Positions 1 through 12,392 are shown, numbered from the stretch's first letter. The stretch is DNA of 64,000 nt from Megaleporinus macrocephalus (GCA_021613375.1 CM038721.1:1917486-1981485); one strand, 5' to 3'. Notes: generated by a model from the sequence alone, not told the origin. Program-made: numbers and translations.

Positions 1-165
1 TAGCTGTATATCTATATGTATATTTTAATTTTTATTATGTATAGTGTATATACTGTACTGTTTATTTATCTATTTTTGTACTGAGTGCCTCCCTTTGCTG
101 CTGTAACACTGTGAATTTCCTCCACTGTGGGACTAATAAAGGATTATCTTATCTTATCTTATGTA
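1..165 (+). mobile_element. LINE 3' end with (ATCTT)n tail
   Basis: AT-rich 3' untranslated sequence runs into GTGAATTTCC, then GGGACTAATAAAGG, then three TATCTT-type tail units. Short-period tails after an AATAAAG motif are typical 3' ends of fish L2/CR1-like LINEs. Only the tail is here; no reverse transcriptase is visible. It lies in an intron of gene A. The family name is an inference. Confidence 0.6.
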
Positions 166-328
166 ACTCCAGACTTTTGGACAGCTATGTCTCGTATCAT
201 TGGGGATTTATAACTCTGCTTCATAACTCAGAGATTTTACTATGACGCTAACTCAGTAGCATGTTTGTTAACTGCTATTATAAGAAAAGGATCGTCTGTA
301 TGTTTTAATATGATGTTGTGTCTATTAG

Positions 329-3078
329 AATTCATCCCAACCTGAGGTCCACAGTGTACTGCTACGCTATAGCTGCGGGAGGAGTGGAGGAATGGGACTT
401 TGGCTGGAGAATGTTTAAGAAGGCCACCGTAGCGGCAGAGGCGGTCAAACTGCGGTCAGCTCTGGCCTGTACCAGAGAGCCCTGGCTGCTTAACAGGTAC
501 CGTACTTACTTCAGGTTATCACTCGATCATTACCGTCCAAAGAAAAACAAGCAAAATAACAACTTTACAAGAGAGGACAAAAACAGTTTTGCTGTTTGTG
601 ACCTAATCATATGATACCTTGTAAGATGTAAGTCAATCGTATTAGGTCTGATGAATGAATTAGGGTTTGGTGGATGATTCCAGGAGATGCTGCCAGAATG
701 TATAGTGTCTAGAGAGTTTCAGTGAAGGGTGATGTTAATGCTACAGTAAAGTTTGGTGGAGGTGGAATAATGGTCTATGGGGGTTTCAGGGTCTGGGTCC
801 TCAGTTTCAGTGAAGGGTGATGTTAATGGTAAAGCACACAAACAAATTTTACACAGTTACTTTTAACTAATAAAGACTGAAAATGGTCATGTAAAAATGA
901 TTGATGACTGTTTTTGGTACATGAATGCACAAACATTATAAGACTTATAGACTTATAAGTTATTATAATGTAGAATATGTATGTACCTTTTAAAAGATAC
1001 ATTATCAATACTGGCAAAAAGTGTTCATTATGTAGCCACACAGACAGGTGAATGAAAAACATAATGAGATATAAATAAAAGTTTTTCTTTTTTAAAATAA
1101 AGGTACCTGGAATATGCACTGGATCCTGAAAAGATTCGCAAGCAGGATGCAACTTCCACGATTGGCTCCATTGCTGGCAACGTCGTTGGCCAACCTCTGG
1201 CGTGGAACTTCGTTAGAGAAAGATGGGAATACCTGTTTAAAGTGTAAGAGCACAGAATGCAACAAAACACACTTCAAATGTTTAGACTGAGCTTTAATAG
1301 CGTTACGTACGTATCATTCCTGTCTGTTATCAGGTATGGAGCTGGATCGTTTTCATTCTCCAACCTAATAAGCGACATCACGGCCAGATTCTGCACCTCA
1401 TTTGAACTCAGTCAGGTACCTGTGAACTCTGTTCAGTGAATATCCTGAAATGCATATTGATTGTAGTTGTAGAGACATAATATGTGCAGAAATGGGGCAC
1501 AAACATAGTGATTTCGATTTTATCATCTCTGTATCTCCAACGAGTATCTCCAAAACGTCAACTTTACAGGAGAGGGCAAAAACATTCTTTACTGCCAATG
1601 TAAGTCAATGGAACCAGAATTTTCTCCACGTGATTTTGGAGCGTTTCTGTTGGTTCATTCATCATGAAACTTCACACAATGTAAAGAGCTTATGTTTACA
1701 TAAACACTATCAACACTGCAACTGCAAAGCCCTCTCATCACAGACACAACTGCTGATCAGAGAACAGAATTAAAACTAAATTAAAATCTAAGACCACAGA
1801 CACGCTAAAACTGATTTGTTAATCTCTCAAGGCTGATGTTAGCTTCCTATTTGAAATTTTGTTCTGCCTTAAGTAGCTTAAATATCATTTAAGCTTCATC
1901 TAATCTCTATCCACGTTAATAAACTGAGACCCTGTTACTAGACATGGGCTGGTTTACCAACTGCTCACTCTACAATACTCACTCCTACCGAGCACATGAG
2001 GGTGAAGCAGCTCACCAGTTCTCCTGTTCCACCTTAACCAGTGCAGCAGGAGCCAGAACGTACCTGCACCTCCTTTTAAGGTGGAAACAGGAGAACTGGT
2101 GAAGGAGAAGCTGAGCTGATGGTGCTGGTGATCAGTAGCAGTGAGTATTGTAGTGTGTAAGGGTGATCTGGAGGTGAACACTGGTGGTCAGTAGGAGTGA
2201 GTATTGTAGTGTGTAAGGGTGATCTGGGGGTGGACACTGGTGGTCAGTAGGAGTGAGTATTGTAGTGTGTAAGGGTGATCTGGGGTGAACACTGGTGGTC
2301 AGTAGGAGTGAGTATTGTACTTACACACTAGCTCAGCTCAGCTTCTCCTTCACCAGTTCTCCTGTTTCCACCTTAAATGGAGGTGCAGGTATGTTCTGGC
2401 TCCTTTTTTTTTAAGGTGGAACAGGAAAACTGGTGAACGAGCTGCGTCACCCTTGTGCGCTCGGTAGGAGTGAGTATTGTAGAGTGAACAGTTGGTCTGG
2501 GGGTGATGTGACTGGTCACTGGTGAGAGGTTTAAACTACAGCTGCGAGAAACTGAAAGTAGAAGTTCAGTTAAGCTGATTTTGAGTGACTGTAAACGACA
2601 AAAACCACAGAGAGAGTGTGATAGCGCCCCCTATGTGGAAAATCACTTCCTGTCCTCCATCTGCAGTTCATGCCACAGCAACTCAGAGACTTGACAAACA
2701 GCCTGTTAAGCACTGAGCGGTAATCAGTCTTGATTTTGTAGGAGTTTTATTTCTGTATCAAACTGCAACGCTGTGGTTACTTCGTGGTTTTGAAAGATAT
2801 GTCTCGTTTAACTTCTTAGCAGAAGAACTTTTTCAGCTATTGCTCCATCCAAGGTTCTGCTTGTTGTGTTAAAACATGCTGAATCATGGTGATCTGGTTT
2901 AAAGTGAATGTGCTGTGTCTTACAGTTAAAGCAGTTCCAAACGGATAACGCCGATGTTGGCTTTGGCTCCGGGAAGCAGGCCCTGCAGCAGGCTATTGAG
3001 AAGACGACAGCCAAAATCAAATGGCTGGAGGAGAACAAGGAGCACGTTCTTCAGTGGTTCATCTCACAGTCGCCGTGA
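329..3078 (+). CDS. anpep: Aminopeptidase N-like gene A, 3' part only (last four coding exons)
   Basis: Exons are 329-496, 1103-1243, 1334-1415 and 2926-3078 (stop TGA), all with GT-AG borders and phases that match the last four exons of genes B and C. They encode the C-terminal helical ERAP1_C-like domain of an M1 zinc aminopeptidase. Visible family landmarks are [52 protein letters not shown] and the ending [14 protein letters not shown]. The catalytic half lies upstream of the window. In the family this is a type II ectoenzyme that removes N-terminal residues from peptides at the cell surface, for example on gut and kidney brush borders. The reading frame is unbroken, so the copy looks functional as far as visible. 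No canonical AATAAA was seen in the first 300 bp after the stop. Confidence 0.9.
690..831 (+). mobile_element. Tc1-like transposase remnant, internally rearranged
   Basis: One frame reads [11 protein letters not shown], which matches the Tc1 transposase stretch before the catalytic-domain CFS motif. The short segment TTTCAGTGAAGGGTGATGTTAATG occurs twice, at about 717 and 803, so the fragment is scrambled or duplicated. It lies in gene A's intron between 497 and 1102. It is too short and broken to be functional. Confidence 0.6.
1560..1690 (+). repeat. Short dispersed repeat, 'TATTGGTCCATTCATCATGA' family
   Basis: This is a roughly 130-bp repeat with the core AGTCAATGGAACCAGAATTTT, then TTGGTTCATTCATCATGA. 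Related copies occur at about 9840-9965 and 28195-28320 (+) and at 8455-8545, 17150-17235, 34235-34340 and 48105-48245 (-). No coding capacity or clear termini were found. It is probably a MITE- or SINE-derived fragment. Confidence 0.55.
1957..2495. mobile_element. Fold-back element with long inverted arms and a 57-bp internal tandem repeat
   Basis: The left end starts CCAACTGCTCACTCTAC and the right end is its near-perfect reverse complement, GTAGAGTGAACAGTTGG. The arms match over about 150-180 bp, including the ACCTTAA/TTAAGGT and CTCCTGTT/AACAGGAG blocks. Between the arms, at about 2125-2320, a unit of about 57 bp (GTGAGTATTGTAGTGTGTAA...) is repeated about three times. There is no ORF, which suggests a non-autonomous fold-back or MITE-type element in gene A's last intron. 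Confidence 0.65.
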
Positions 3079-3299
3079 ACATCAGCCCATCAAGCTTCAC
3101 CAAAAAAAAACCAAGAACAATAATGCACTGAATTCACTAGATTCAAATATGTCCATCAGTTACTCAAGACAGTGCAGTCAGAGACTGCCCAATCAGAGAC
3201 CACTCTTTATTTCACTCTCAGTATAAATGGCCATCAAGTCCAAATTCATTTGTATTTCTGAGGAAATCAGATTTATTAGATTTAAGAGGACACACTTGC

Positions 3300-4055
3300 A
3301 AACGTGAAGATACACTCAAAGAGAAATGTGCAGCTCTAACAACCACCTGGAAGACCCACCAACCCTGTCCTCCCATCAGATAAACAGCACTTTGATCTTA
3401 TTCAGAGAGGAGAACATCAAGCTGCTTCAGATTTTCTGACCACTGTGAGAAGACACCTCAACACTGTGGGTCTGAATGGATGTGTATCTGTTTAAGGAGC
3501 TTCTTACTAAGAACAGAAGACAAAGACACATAAAACAAAGAAGCTAAACAATGGACTGACCACCCCAGAGTCCAGAAGCTCAACACCACTGACTGTGTTT
3601 GGGGTTATTTGGATGGTGAGAAGCAGCTGCAGTTGATTATTGGTGGAAGGTGATTCTTACACCAATGAAGAAAAACAGGGTTTGGTTTTGGTGGTTTTGG
3701 GGATTTAGAAGGTGCTTCTTGGTGTGAGGGTTGTCAGACTTGTTGATCAGTCAGGTTGTGCTAAAGATAACTAGCTAACATGGAGATAGCTGGTTAAGGT
3801 GGGGGGATATCTTTGTTTAGATGGGCAGCACATAAAGTCAGTAAACAACCTGAACACAAAGATGTAGCTTCATAGTAAGAACCCCTCAGAGTTTATCAAG
3901 AAGATCCACAAAGAACCAGATTAGCTTTTGCCAGTGGGTGTTAACGTTAGCTAGATTAGCTATTTGGCTAACATTACAGCCCAGTAGCACCAAACTTTGT
4001 TTTTCTTCATTGGTGTAAGAGTTCTAATCACTGTATCACCTGCAGCTGCTTCCTC
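3300..4055. mobile_element. Degenerate DNA-transposon remnant with inverted repeat arms
   Basis: At about 3618-3690 and 3985-4055 the sequence forms inverted arms of about 70 bp sharing CTTACACCAATGAAGAAAAAC. The upstream part (3300-3617) reads as a decayed element. The motif ACTGACCACCCCAGAGTCCAG resembles the DWPxxSPDLN region of Tc1-type transposases, but frames are broken. A related arm is seen at 24520-24545. The family assignment is tentative. Confidence 0.4.
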
Positions 4056-4063
4056 TTCTCTCT

Positions 4064-4950
4064 CTCAGTAGAGACTCTCAGTAGAGACTCTCAGTAAAGA
4101 CCCTGTAGACTCTCAGTAGAGACTCAGTAGAAAATCTCAGTAGAGACTCTCAGTAGAGACTCAGTAAAGACTCTCAGTAGAGACACTCAGTAGAGACTCT
4201 CAGTAGAGACACTCAGTAGAGACTCTCAGTAGAGACTTACTAAAGACTCTCAGTAGAGACTATGAGTAGAGACTCTTAGTAGAGACTCTGTATAGACTCA
4301 TTAGAGACTCTCAGAAGAGACTCTCAGTAAAGACCCAGTAGACTCTTAGTAGAGACTCTCAGTAGACTCTCAGTAGAGACTCAGTAAAGACTTAGTAGAG
4401 ACTCTCAGTAGAGACTCTCAGTAGAGACTCACTAGAGACTCTCAGTAGAGACTCTCAGTAGAGACTCTTAGTAGAGACTCTGTATAGACTCATTAGAGAC
4501 TCTCAGAAGAGACTCTCAGTAAAGACCCAGTAGACTCTTAGTAGAGACTCTCAGTAGACTCTCAGTAGAGACTCTCAGTAGAGACTCTCAGTAGAGACTC
4601 ACTAGAGACTCTCAGTAGAGACTCTCAGTAGAGACTCTTAGTAGAGACTCTGTATAGACTCATTAGAGACTCTCAGAAGAGACTCTCAGTAAAGACCCAG
4701 TAGACTCTTAGTAGAGACTCTCAGTAGACTCTCAGTAGAGACTCAGTAGAGAATCTCAGTAGAGGCTCTTAGTAGAGACTCAGTAGAGACTCGGTATAGA
4801 CTCAGTAGAGACTCTCAGTAGAGACTCTTAGTAGAGAATCTTAGTAGAGACTCTTAGTGTAGAATCTCAGTAGAGACTCTCAGTAGAGACTCTTAGTAGA
4901 GACTCTCAGTAGAGACTCTTAGTAGAAACTCTCAGTAGACACTCAGTAGA
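4064..4950. repeat. 13-bp minisatellite, CAGTAGAGACTCT unit
   Basis: About 890 bp of the degenerate unit CAGTAGAGACTCT, with CAGTAAAGAC and TTAGTAGAG variants. A higher-order pattern is visible: a block containing CTGTATAGACTCATTAGAG recurs at about 4288, 4480 and 4660, that is every 180-192 bp. It lies between genes A and B and has no coding potential. Confidence 0.9.
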
Positions 4951-5047
4951 GATAAAATAATTTACACCCCTTTAAACTCACAGTCATGTCTGAATACACA
5001 ATGAAATGACTATTTACATCAGACTTAACAATCAGATAGCAGTGCTG

Positions 5048-5094
5048 GAGTCACGGGGGAGTCACGGGGGAGTCACGGGGGAGTCACGGGGGTC
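5048..5094. repeat. 11-bp minisatellite, four copies of AGTCACGGGGG
   Basis: Four exact head-to-tail copies of an 11-bp G-rich unit. The strand has runs of five G, so it could form a G-quadruplex, but that is inference only. Confidence 0.85.
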
Positions 5095-5324
5095 TATATT
5101 TCCATCTAGAGTTTGAAGAAGGAACTGCAGAGTCCTGTAACAAAGCTGGTTCACAAAGGTCTACATAACGTATAAAATACGACTCATATGTTTAATGATG
5201 CTGATCTGTGTATTTCACTGAGACGAGTAAATTTCCATTTTTACTGGGAATTAAACACCAGAGTCACATTATTATGATTATAATATCCAGAGTGACCGCC
5301 GTGTGCAGCACGGGCAGCAGCTAG

Positions 5325-5775
5325 ACGGACTGGGAGACTCAGTAAGGTCCTGGTAGGAGGTCACAGGTATCTGGAGGTATCATGCTGACTGCAGTGCATC
5401 CCACAGCTGCTGGAGGGAGCGTGGAGGAGGATCCATAGAGCCAACACCTCCATCCAGGTGGTCCTTAGGGGTTCAGGGTAGTACTTGGAAGTCTTGGTCA
5501 GCTCTTCCAACCAGTGTGGGACATTTCTAGTCGTGTGACGTGTTACATTGTCATGCTGGAAGATCCCATCCACCCCAGAGAAGACCATCAGCATGTATGT
5601 GTATGTGTACGTGATCTGCAAATCGGTTGAGAGTGTCTTCTTCGTGGATGAGTGGGTCCAGAGAACGTCACGAAAACATTCTCCAGACCAGAACACAGCC
5701 ACCTGCATGCTACTGCTGTCCAAAGTAGGATTCACAGCCCATCTGAAGCTGCTCCTGGTGGTCTCAGTATAACAT
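5325..5775 (-). mobile_element. Tc1/mariner-like transposase remnant (copy 1)
   Basis: The minus strand reads WSGECF and GIFQHDNVTRHTTRNV, matching the Tc1-type 'FQQDNAPCH' catalytic region. A decayed C-terminal part follows. A second copy in the same orientation at 33750-34165 aligns along its length and keeps the DLNPTEHLWDHLD segment lost here. Both are inactive fragments. Confidence 0.65.
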
Positions 5776-6254
5776 CAACACCGCTATCATTACTACACAT
5801 TTGATTCAAGTGAATTCAGAGCAGCACTTTTTCGGTGTATATCAAAAGCAACAGTGAAAATCGCTTGGGCAGCATTCGCAGGACATCCTCGACGCTTTTG
5901 GATCGTATTGTATTGTTTGTTTTTGGTGGCACCTGCGTACAGGAAGCATTGCTGATTCTCCATGTGCTGCGATAGGCTGGAACTGCTTTTGATCTCTTCC
6001 GTGAACACTGGAATCTCCTACAGCAGTGAGACACACTGCACACTCCAGACGACTGGCAGCAATAAAGAAAAATGTTTGATCTTTTCATGACAAGTTTTTA
6101 TTCCTCTTTTTAAATAAACATATTTGGTCAGCTAATGATGTCATGTAAGTTACTACAGTTCCCTTTTCAGACGAGATCTCTGTGATTCACAGGAAGCTGT
6201 CATGGTGACAGGACTCTGAGCGGATATTAGCAACACTTTTTGTCAGCAAAACAA
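5776..6254. other. Intergenic stretch without a recognised feature
   Basis: No exon-like homology to the aminopeptidase genes, no terminal repeats and no long tandem array were seen. Short open frames on the minus strand have no recognisable domain. Confidence 0.4.
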
Positions 6255-6742
6255 AAAAAGACACACGTCTTAAAGTCTGAGGACTTGATAGTTTAAAAGC
6301 CTATATCTGATCAATGAGTAGATCTGATTAGAGCAGATGTACATAATCAGACATAAGTAACATGAATATGTTATTGTGAGAGAAGTAGATCAGATCTTGA
6401 TCCAGTTTGAAGAACAAAGTTAGGTTCCAGATTTCTCCTGGACGCCCCAGACATTGTATGAATGTGTTCAGTTCCTTCAGCAGCAAATCTTGATTTATCT
6501 TAATGAAGTACTGAGCAGTCAAAGCAGGTATTAGATGAGAACTGATAATAATACTGGGTTGTTTAGGAGAAGCTTGGAAAGAGTTAAATAAACACACTGA
6601 TGTATGAAAAAGATCTACTTACTCTATTAATACTGATTAATATTTAATAATAAAGTGAGTAAATATAAACTTCCTGTCTAGAATGAATAGCTTTTTAAAT
6701 ATAATAATGATGCCCCTAATTGTGTAAAACCTTTACACAGTA

Positions 6743-6750
<8 letters not shown>
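6255..6750 (-). mobile_element. Mariner-type MITE, minus orientation
   Basis: This is the reverse complement of the element at 50545-50945, including the CTTCAAACTGGATCAAGATC and TTTGCTGCTGAAGGAACTGA segments. The end next to the AT tract reads TTTACACAGTACTGTG, like the terminal repeats of fish mariner-type MITEs. A further copy at 7086-7425 lies in the opposite direction, giving an inverted pair. Confidence 0.6.

Positions 6751-6793
<43 letters not shown>
6748..6793. repeat. (AT)n microsatellite
   Basis: About 23 uninterrupted AT dinucleotides directly beside the terminal repeat of the mariner-type MITE. Confidence 0.95.
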
Positions 6794-6794
<1 letters not shown>

Positions 6795-7085
6795 CCTGAG
6801 CGTGTGCAAACTGTGACTGATTGTGAACAAGTGTGGGAGGTTGTCAGTTCGGGGAGTGTCAAAACATCCTAGATAAAGGCTTTTAAACAGTCAGCTTAGG
6901 GGCCTAAGTCTAAGTCCTTGTCTGGTTTATTACTTTATCTACCTCAGACGCATTTGGGACCCGACTGAACGTTATGAAAGAGTACCGACCAGACAATGAA
7001 CGTCTGCCAACACAATTTCAATATTTGTAAACCTACAAGAAGATTTAGTCCCTATGTTTGCATTTTCACTATTGTTTATATTTAT

Positions 7086-7425
7086 ACAGTGCTGTGCAAA
7101 AGTTTGGGGACATTATTATATATAAAAAGCTATTGTTTACAGACAGTAAGCTTTTATTTACTCAGTAAATTACTTTATTATTAAATATTAAACAGTATTA
7201 ATAGAGTAAGTAGTGCTTTTCCATACATCAGTGTGTTTATTTAACGCTTTCCAAGCTTCTAAACAACCCAGTATTATTATCAGTTCTCATCTAATACCTG
7301 CTTTGACTGCTCAGTACTTCATTAAGATAAATCAAGATTTGCTGCTGAAGGAACTGAACACATTCATACAATGTCTGGGGCGTCCAGGAGAAATCTGGAA
7401 CTACACTGTGTGTATTACATGTTGC
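7086..7425 (+). mobile_element. Mariner-type MITE, plus orientation
   Basis: It begins ACAGTGCTGTGCAAAAGTTT, a common fish mariner-type terminal repeat, followed by one copy of the TTATTATTAAATATTAA module and then the same body as 6255-6750 and 50545-50945. It is non-coding. It sits about 440 bp upstream of the gene B start codon. Confidence 0.65.
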
Positions 7426-7794
7426 AATGCATCACCATATTCATGTTTACAGAGTTCTAATGAATAAATATTAGAATGAGAATATTAGGAAATTCATATA
7501 CTTTTGCTTCATAAAGTGTTATAAATGTAATTATATCTACTTATAATCAATTATATAGGCTTCATTTAGGCATTATGGGTATTATGACTGCTATATAAAG
7601 CCTTATAGATGCATTTATATAGTATTGTGAATACAGGATGCATAAGAAGCCGAGATGAGTAATACGTATGACTATGTTTTTTTGAGGGAGGGTTATGATG
7701 CCACTATCTGTAGCAGGGAAGTGGTCAAAGGAGTTGGTCAGCAGATTTTTTGCGTGTCCGAGACTTTCCTACTGTGTAAACGCTCCACCTTCCG

Positions 7795-7824
7795 ATCACT
7801 CATTAACTCCCCCGACTATTTAAG
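7795..7824 (+). promoter_or_regulatory. Core promoter of gene B: TATA-like box with possible HNF1 half-site
   Basis: TATTTAAG at 7817-7824 starts 46 bp before the ATG at 7863. Gene C has TATAAAAG at exactly the same distance. Just upstream, ATCACTCATTAAC (7795-7807) contains a perfect HNF1 half-site, ATTAAC. HNF1 is a known activator of intestinal ANPEP in mammals, so the role is plausible but unproven. Confidence 0.45.
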
Positions 7825-7862
7825 ACAGACGTTCTTCTCAGACTTGACCTAAACCTGCAGAC

Positions 7863-8422
7863 ATGGGCAAAGGCATCTACATTAGCAGGCCTGTGGGCAT
7901 TGTAGTGATAGTAGCTGTCATTGCAGCACTGGTTACTATCATCACCCTGTCAGTGGTCTACACTCAGGAGAAGTCCAGAACTGAGGTGACCCCTGTAGTC
8001 AACGAGACTGGGTTGTGGAAGAGCTACAGGCTGCCGAAGTCTCTGTCTCCTCTGTATTACAATGTGACTCTTTGGCCTCGGCTCGTGATGGACACCAACG
8101 GCATGTACATCTTCACCGGCCATTCGGGAGTCGCCTTCACGGTCGTGAGTGAAACGGACGTGGTCCTCATTCATTCCAACAAACTGAGCTACACTCTGAC
8201 GCGGGATGGACACCATGCCATGCTGAGCGGTCTGAATGGTGCTAAAGCTCCAGCCATTCTGAAGACCTGGCTTGAGGTGGAAACCCAGTATTTGGTGGTT
8301 CAGCTCAGTGAGAGGCTGCAGGCTGGAGCGGCCTACTGGCTCTACACGGAATTCAAAGGCGAGCTGACGGACGACCTTGGCGGATTTTACAGAAGTGAAT
8401 ACTTTGAGGATGGAGTGAAGAA
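7863..8422 (+). CDS. anpep: Gene B exon 1: cytosolic tail, membrane anchor, stalk, start of N-domain
   Basis: The start ATG at 7863 follows CCTGCAGAC, and the same bases precede gene C's ATG. It encodes [10 protein letters not shown], then a hydrophobic helix (about 11-33), a stalk of about 17 residues and the N-domain up to EDGVKK. It splits codon 187 (phase 2), as does exon 1 of gene C. Gene C has 60 more stalk residues at this point. Confidence 0.92.
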
Positions 8423-11400
8423 GTAAGGAGCGTTTTCTTTGTCGCTATAGTGTTCCACAATGAACGGACCAATAGAAATGCTCCAAAATAGCTTGGAAAA
8501 AATTCTGGATCCATGTTTTTGGACTCCCCTGTAAAGTTAACGTTTAGAAATACTAAAGAAAGATCTAAAACCCAAATACAGGCCGAGCTGAGCTACTTCA
8601 CAGTCTTGGTTTTGTATAAAACTGGCTCAAACTGGCCCAGCCATCGTCCACAGTGCTGAATTAAAGGATGGTCAGTGTGTAGTGACACTGATATCTGTCA
8701 CCGGAGCGCAGATAAATTAAATATATAAAATAAAATAATTTATCATCATCATCATTATCAAAGCTGCTTATCCTCCCAGATCATGGGGGGTAGATAAAAT
8801 AATATGCTGCAATTCCATAATCAGAGGTTCAAAATTACATATAAATAGCAACTTAATTAATGAAATAATCAAATAATACCTTTTAACATCACCTCAAATG
8901 TTTTCAGTCCAGATAAACTTTCCACACAGCGAGATGACATCGAGTCATCATGGCTTTAGGCACCTGAGAGCATTATCATATTTAAAAAGCTTTTATTTAC
9001 TCAAATATTAAACAGTATTAATAGAGTAAGTAATGCTTTTACATACATCAGTGTGTACACTTCATGTATTAGGTACAGTAATATCAGTATTCTAGTAGTA
9101 TAGTAAGTAGTATAGTAAGTAGTATTGTAAGTAATATAGTAAGTAGTATAGTAAGTAGTATAGTAAGTAGTATAGTAAGTGTTTGTATAGTAAGTACCTC
9201 TGGGACCAAATTGGTGACTGGTTTGTTCTGGTTGGTACGTCTCCCAAGACATATTAGGTGTCTTAAATTTGCTTCCTTAGTTTTAGCACTGGAGACTAAT
9301 ATAGCTAACGCAAGCTTATTTTATTTAAGTTCAAGTATACAGTATCTCCCATGTACACTTCATAGAGTAGGTACAGTAATATCAATGTTCTAGTAGTTTA
9401 GTAAATGTTCTATTTCTATTTCTTTTTAGTTTATAAAAGAACATTTTAAGTATTCCTTTTAGTAGTAAACCTCAAGTACACAAATTAACATCCAATATCC
9501 AGACAGGAAGCTTTTATTTACTCAGTAAACACTTTATTATTAAATATTAATCAGTATTAATAGAGTAAGTAGAGCTTTTCCATTGCTCAGTCAAGATTGC
9601 TGCTGAAGGAACTCAATACATTCATACAATGTGGACCTCAGGAACCTCGACACTGGAGCGTGCCAGAAAGCGTGTTATTCATGTTTTTTAGCGTGCCAAA
9701 AAATAATTTAAGACACTGAGCTTGCTGAAGAATGAGGGAGTGGAACTAAGGCGAGGGTAAACGTAGGGTAAAGTAAGTCAAATGTAACAGGAGGGCAGTT
9801 TATTGGGCCAATTAAAGATCATCACTGTCCCAAGAAAAACAGACATCTCCCAAATGGCCACTTTAAAAGAGAGGCCTTCACTTTTAATGTAAGTCAGTGG
9901 AACCAGAATTTTGTTCAAGCTGTTTTGGTGCATTTCTATTGGTCCATTCGTCATGACATACGAACGTGTTGCTTGTTTGAAAACAACAACATTACTAACA
10001 TTAGTGCACTAAAATTTTCAACCAGTTTTAAGTAAATATAACTTCAGGCTCAGATCATCATCAGGGCTTCGGTGGGGGCTCTCCTGTGACTCTGTTGATA
10101 TAATCTCTGCAGAGTTGTGGCTACTACTCAGATGCAGCCCACCGATGCCAGGAAGGCCTTCCCGTGCTTTGATGAACCTGAGATGAAGGCCGTTTTCCAC
10201 ATGACTCTCATTCATCCGCTCGACACTGTGGCTCTGGCTAACGGCATGGAAACCGGTAACCAGACGTTCCTCACAATTCTGACAACTACCAAAACCACAG
10301 AGAGGAAGAATTCTGAGTTTTAGCCTCCAGCTTCTAGATTTTTCAAGCTTAAATGGTCAAAATATCACCTTTTCTCGCATCCCGATAGCAGAAACGCTCT
10401 AGTGCATGTTATATCTTCTTGTGTTGGTGTGTTCAGGCACAGAGAAGATCACCCTAAACAATCAAGAGCTTTTACAGACCAAGTTTGAGCCAACTGAAAA
10501 GATGTCGACGTATCTTCTGGCTTTTGTCATCAGCGACTTCATTTCTATTCGGACCCCAGAAGGTGCAGAGGTTCTGGTAAGCATGATGAAATCTGGGCTC
10601 CTACATCATATCCAGCGGTACATGTGTTGTTGTTTGTGACTTGTAAGCTGGTTCTTTATTTTAGATTCGAATCTGGGCCAGAAGAAAAGCCATCGAAGCC
10701 GGACAGGGAGACTATGCTCTGAACGTCACGCCCCACATCCTCGATTTCTTTCAGAACTACTACAAATCAAAATACCCACTGAGCAAATCAGGTACGGGTC
10801 TCCAATCAAAACATTACATTACACTGTTAGATGGTTTAGACAAGCCACATATGCTCACTGGCCACTTTAATAGAAATACCCGCCTTGTACTTCCACTAAC
10901 TGGCCACTATTGAAAACACCCACCTTGTACTTTCACTTACTGAACACTTTATTAGAAACACCTACATTGTACTTCCACTCACTGGCCACTTTATTGGAAA
11001 CATACACCTTCTACTTCCACTAACTGGCCACTTTGTTCGAAACACCCGCCTTGTACTTCCACTTACTGGCCACTTTATTAGAAACACCTACATTGTACTT
11101 CCACTCACTGGCCACTTTATTGGAAACATACACCTTGTACTTCCACTAACTGGCCACTTTATTGGAAACACCCGCCTTGTACTTCCACTAACTGGCCACT
11201 TTGTTCGAAATACCCGCCTTGTACTTCCACTAACTGGCCACTTTATTGAAAACACCCACCTTGTACTTCCACTCACTGGCCACTTTATTGGAAACATACA
11301 CTTTCTACTTCCACTAACTGGCCACTTTGTTCGAAATACCCGCCTTGTACTTCCACCAACTAGCCACTATATTAGAAACACCTGCCTTGTACTTCCACTC

Positions 11401-12392
11401 ACTGGCCACTTTATTAGAAACACCTGCCTTGTACTACCACTAATTGGCCACTTTAATAGAAACACCCACCTCGTACTTTTACTAACTGGCCACGTTAATA
11501 GAAACACCCGCCTTGTACTTCCACTAATTGGCCACTTTAATAGAAACATCCGCCTTGTACTTCCACTAACTGGCCACTTTATTGGAAACACCCGGCTTTG
11601 ACTTCCACTAATTGGCCACTTTATTGCAAACGCCCACCTTGTACTTCCGCTAACTGGCCACTTTATTAGAAACACGCACCTTGTACTGCCACTCACTGGC
11701 CACTTTAAAACAAACGCCCACCTTGTACGTGTATTAGAAACACCTGCCTTGTACTTCCACTAACTGGCCACCTTATTAGAAACACGTACCTTGTACTTTC
11801 ACTCACTGGCCACTTTATTAGAAACACTTACCTTGTACTTTCACTCACTGGCCACTTTATTAAAAGCACCCTCCTTGTACTTGTATTAGAAACACCTACC
11901 TTGTACTTCCACTAACTGGCCACTTTATTAGAAACACTTTCCTTGTACTTCCACACAGTGGCCACTTTATTAGAAACACCTACTTTGTACTTCCACACAC
12001 TGGCCACTTTATTAGAAACACTTACCTTATACTTCCACACTGGCCACTTTATTAAAAACACTTACCTTATACTTCCACTAACTGGCCACTATATTAGAAA
12101 CACCTTCCTTGTACTTCCACACACTGGCCACTTTATTAGAAACACTTACCTTATACTTCCACACTGGCCACTTTATTAGAAACACTTACCTTATACTTCC
12201 ACACTGGCCACTTTATTAGAAACACTTACCTTATACTTCCACACTGGCCACTTTATTAGAAACACTTACCTTATACTTCCACACTGGCCACTTTATTAGA
12301 AACACTTACCTTGCACACTGGCCTCTTTTATTAATGTTTTTGTGAAGCTGTGTTTTCAACTTGGACTTTGAACCAGTTCTGTAGAATATGAT

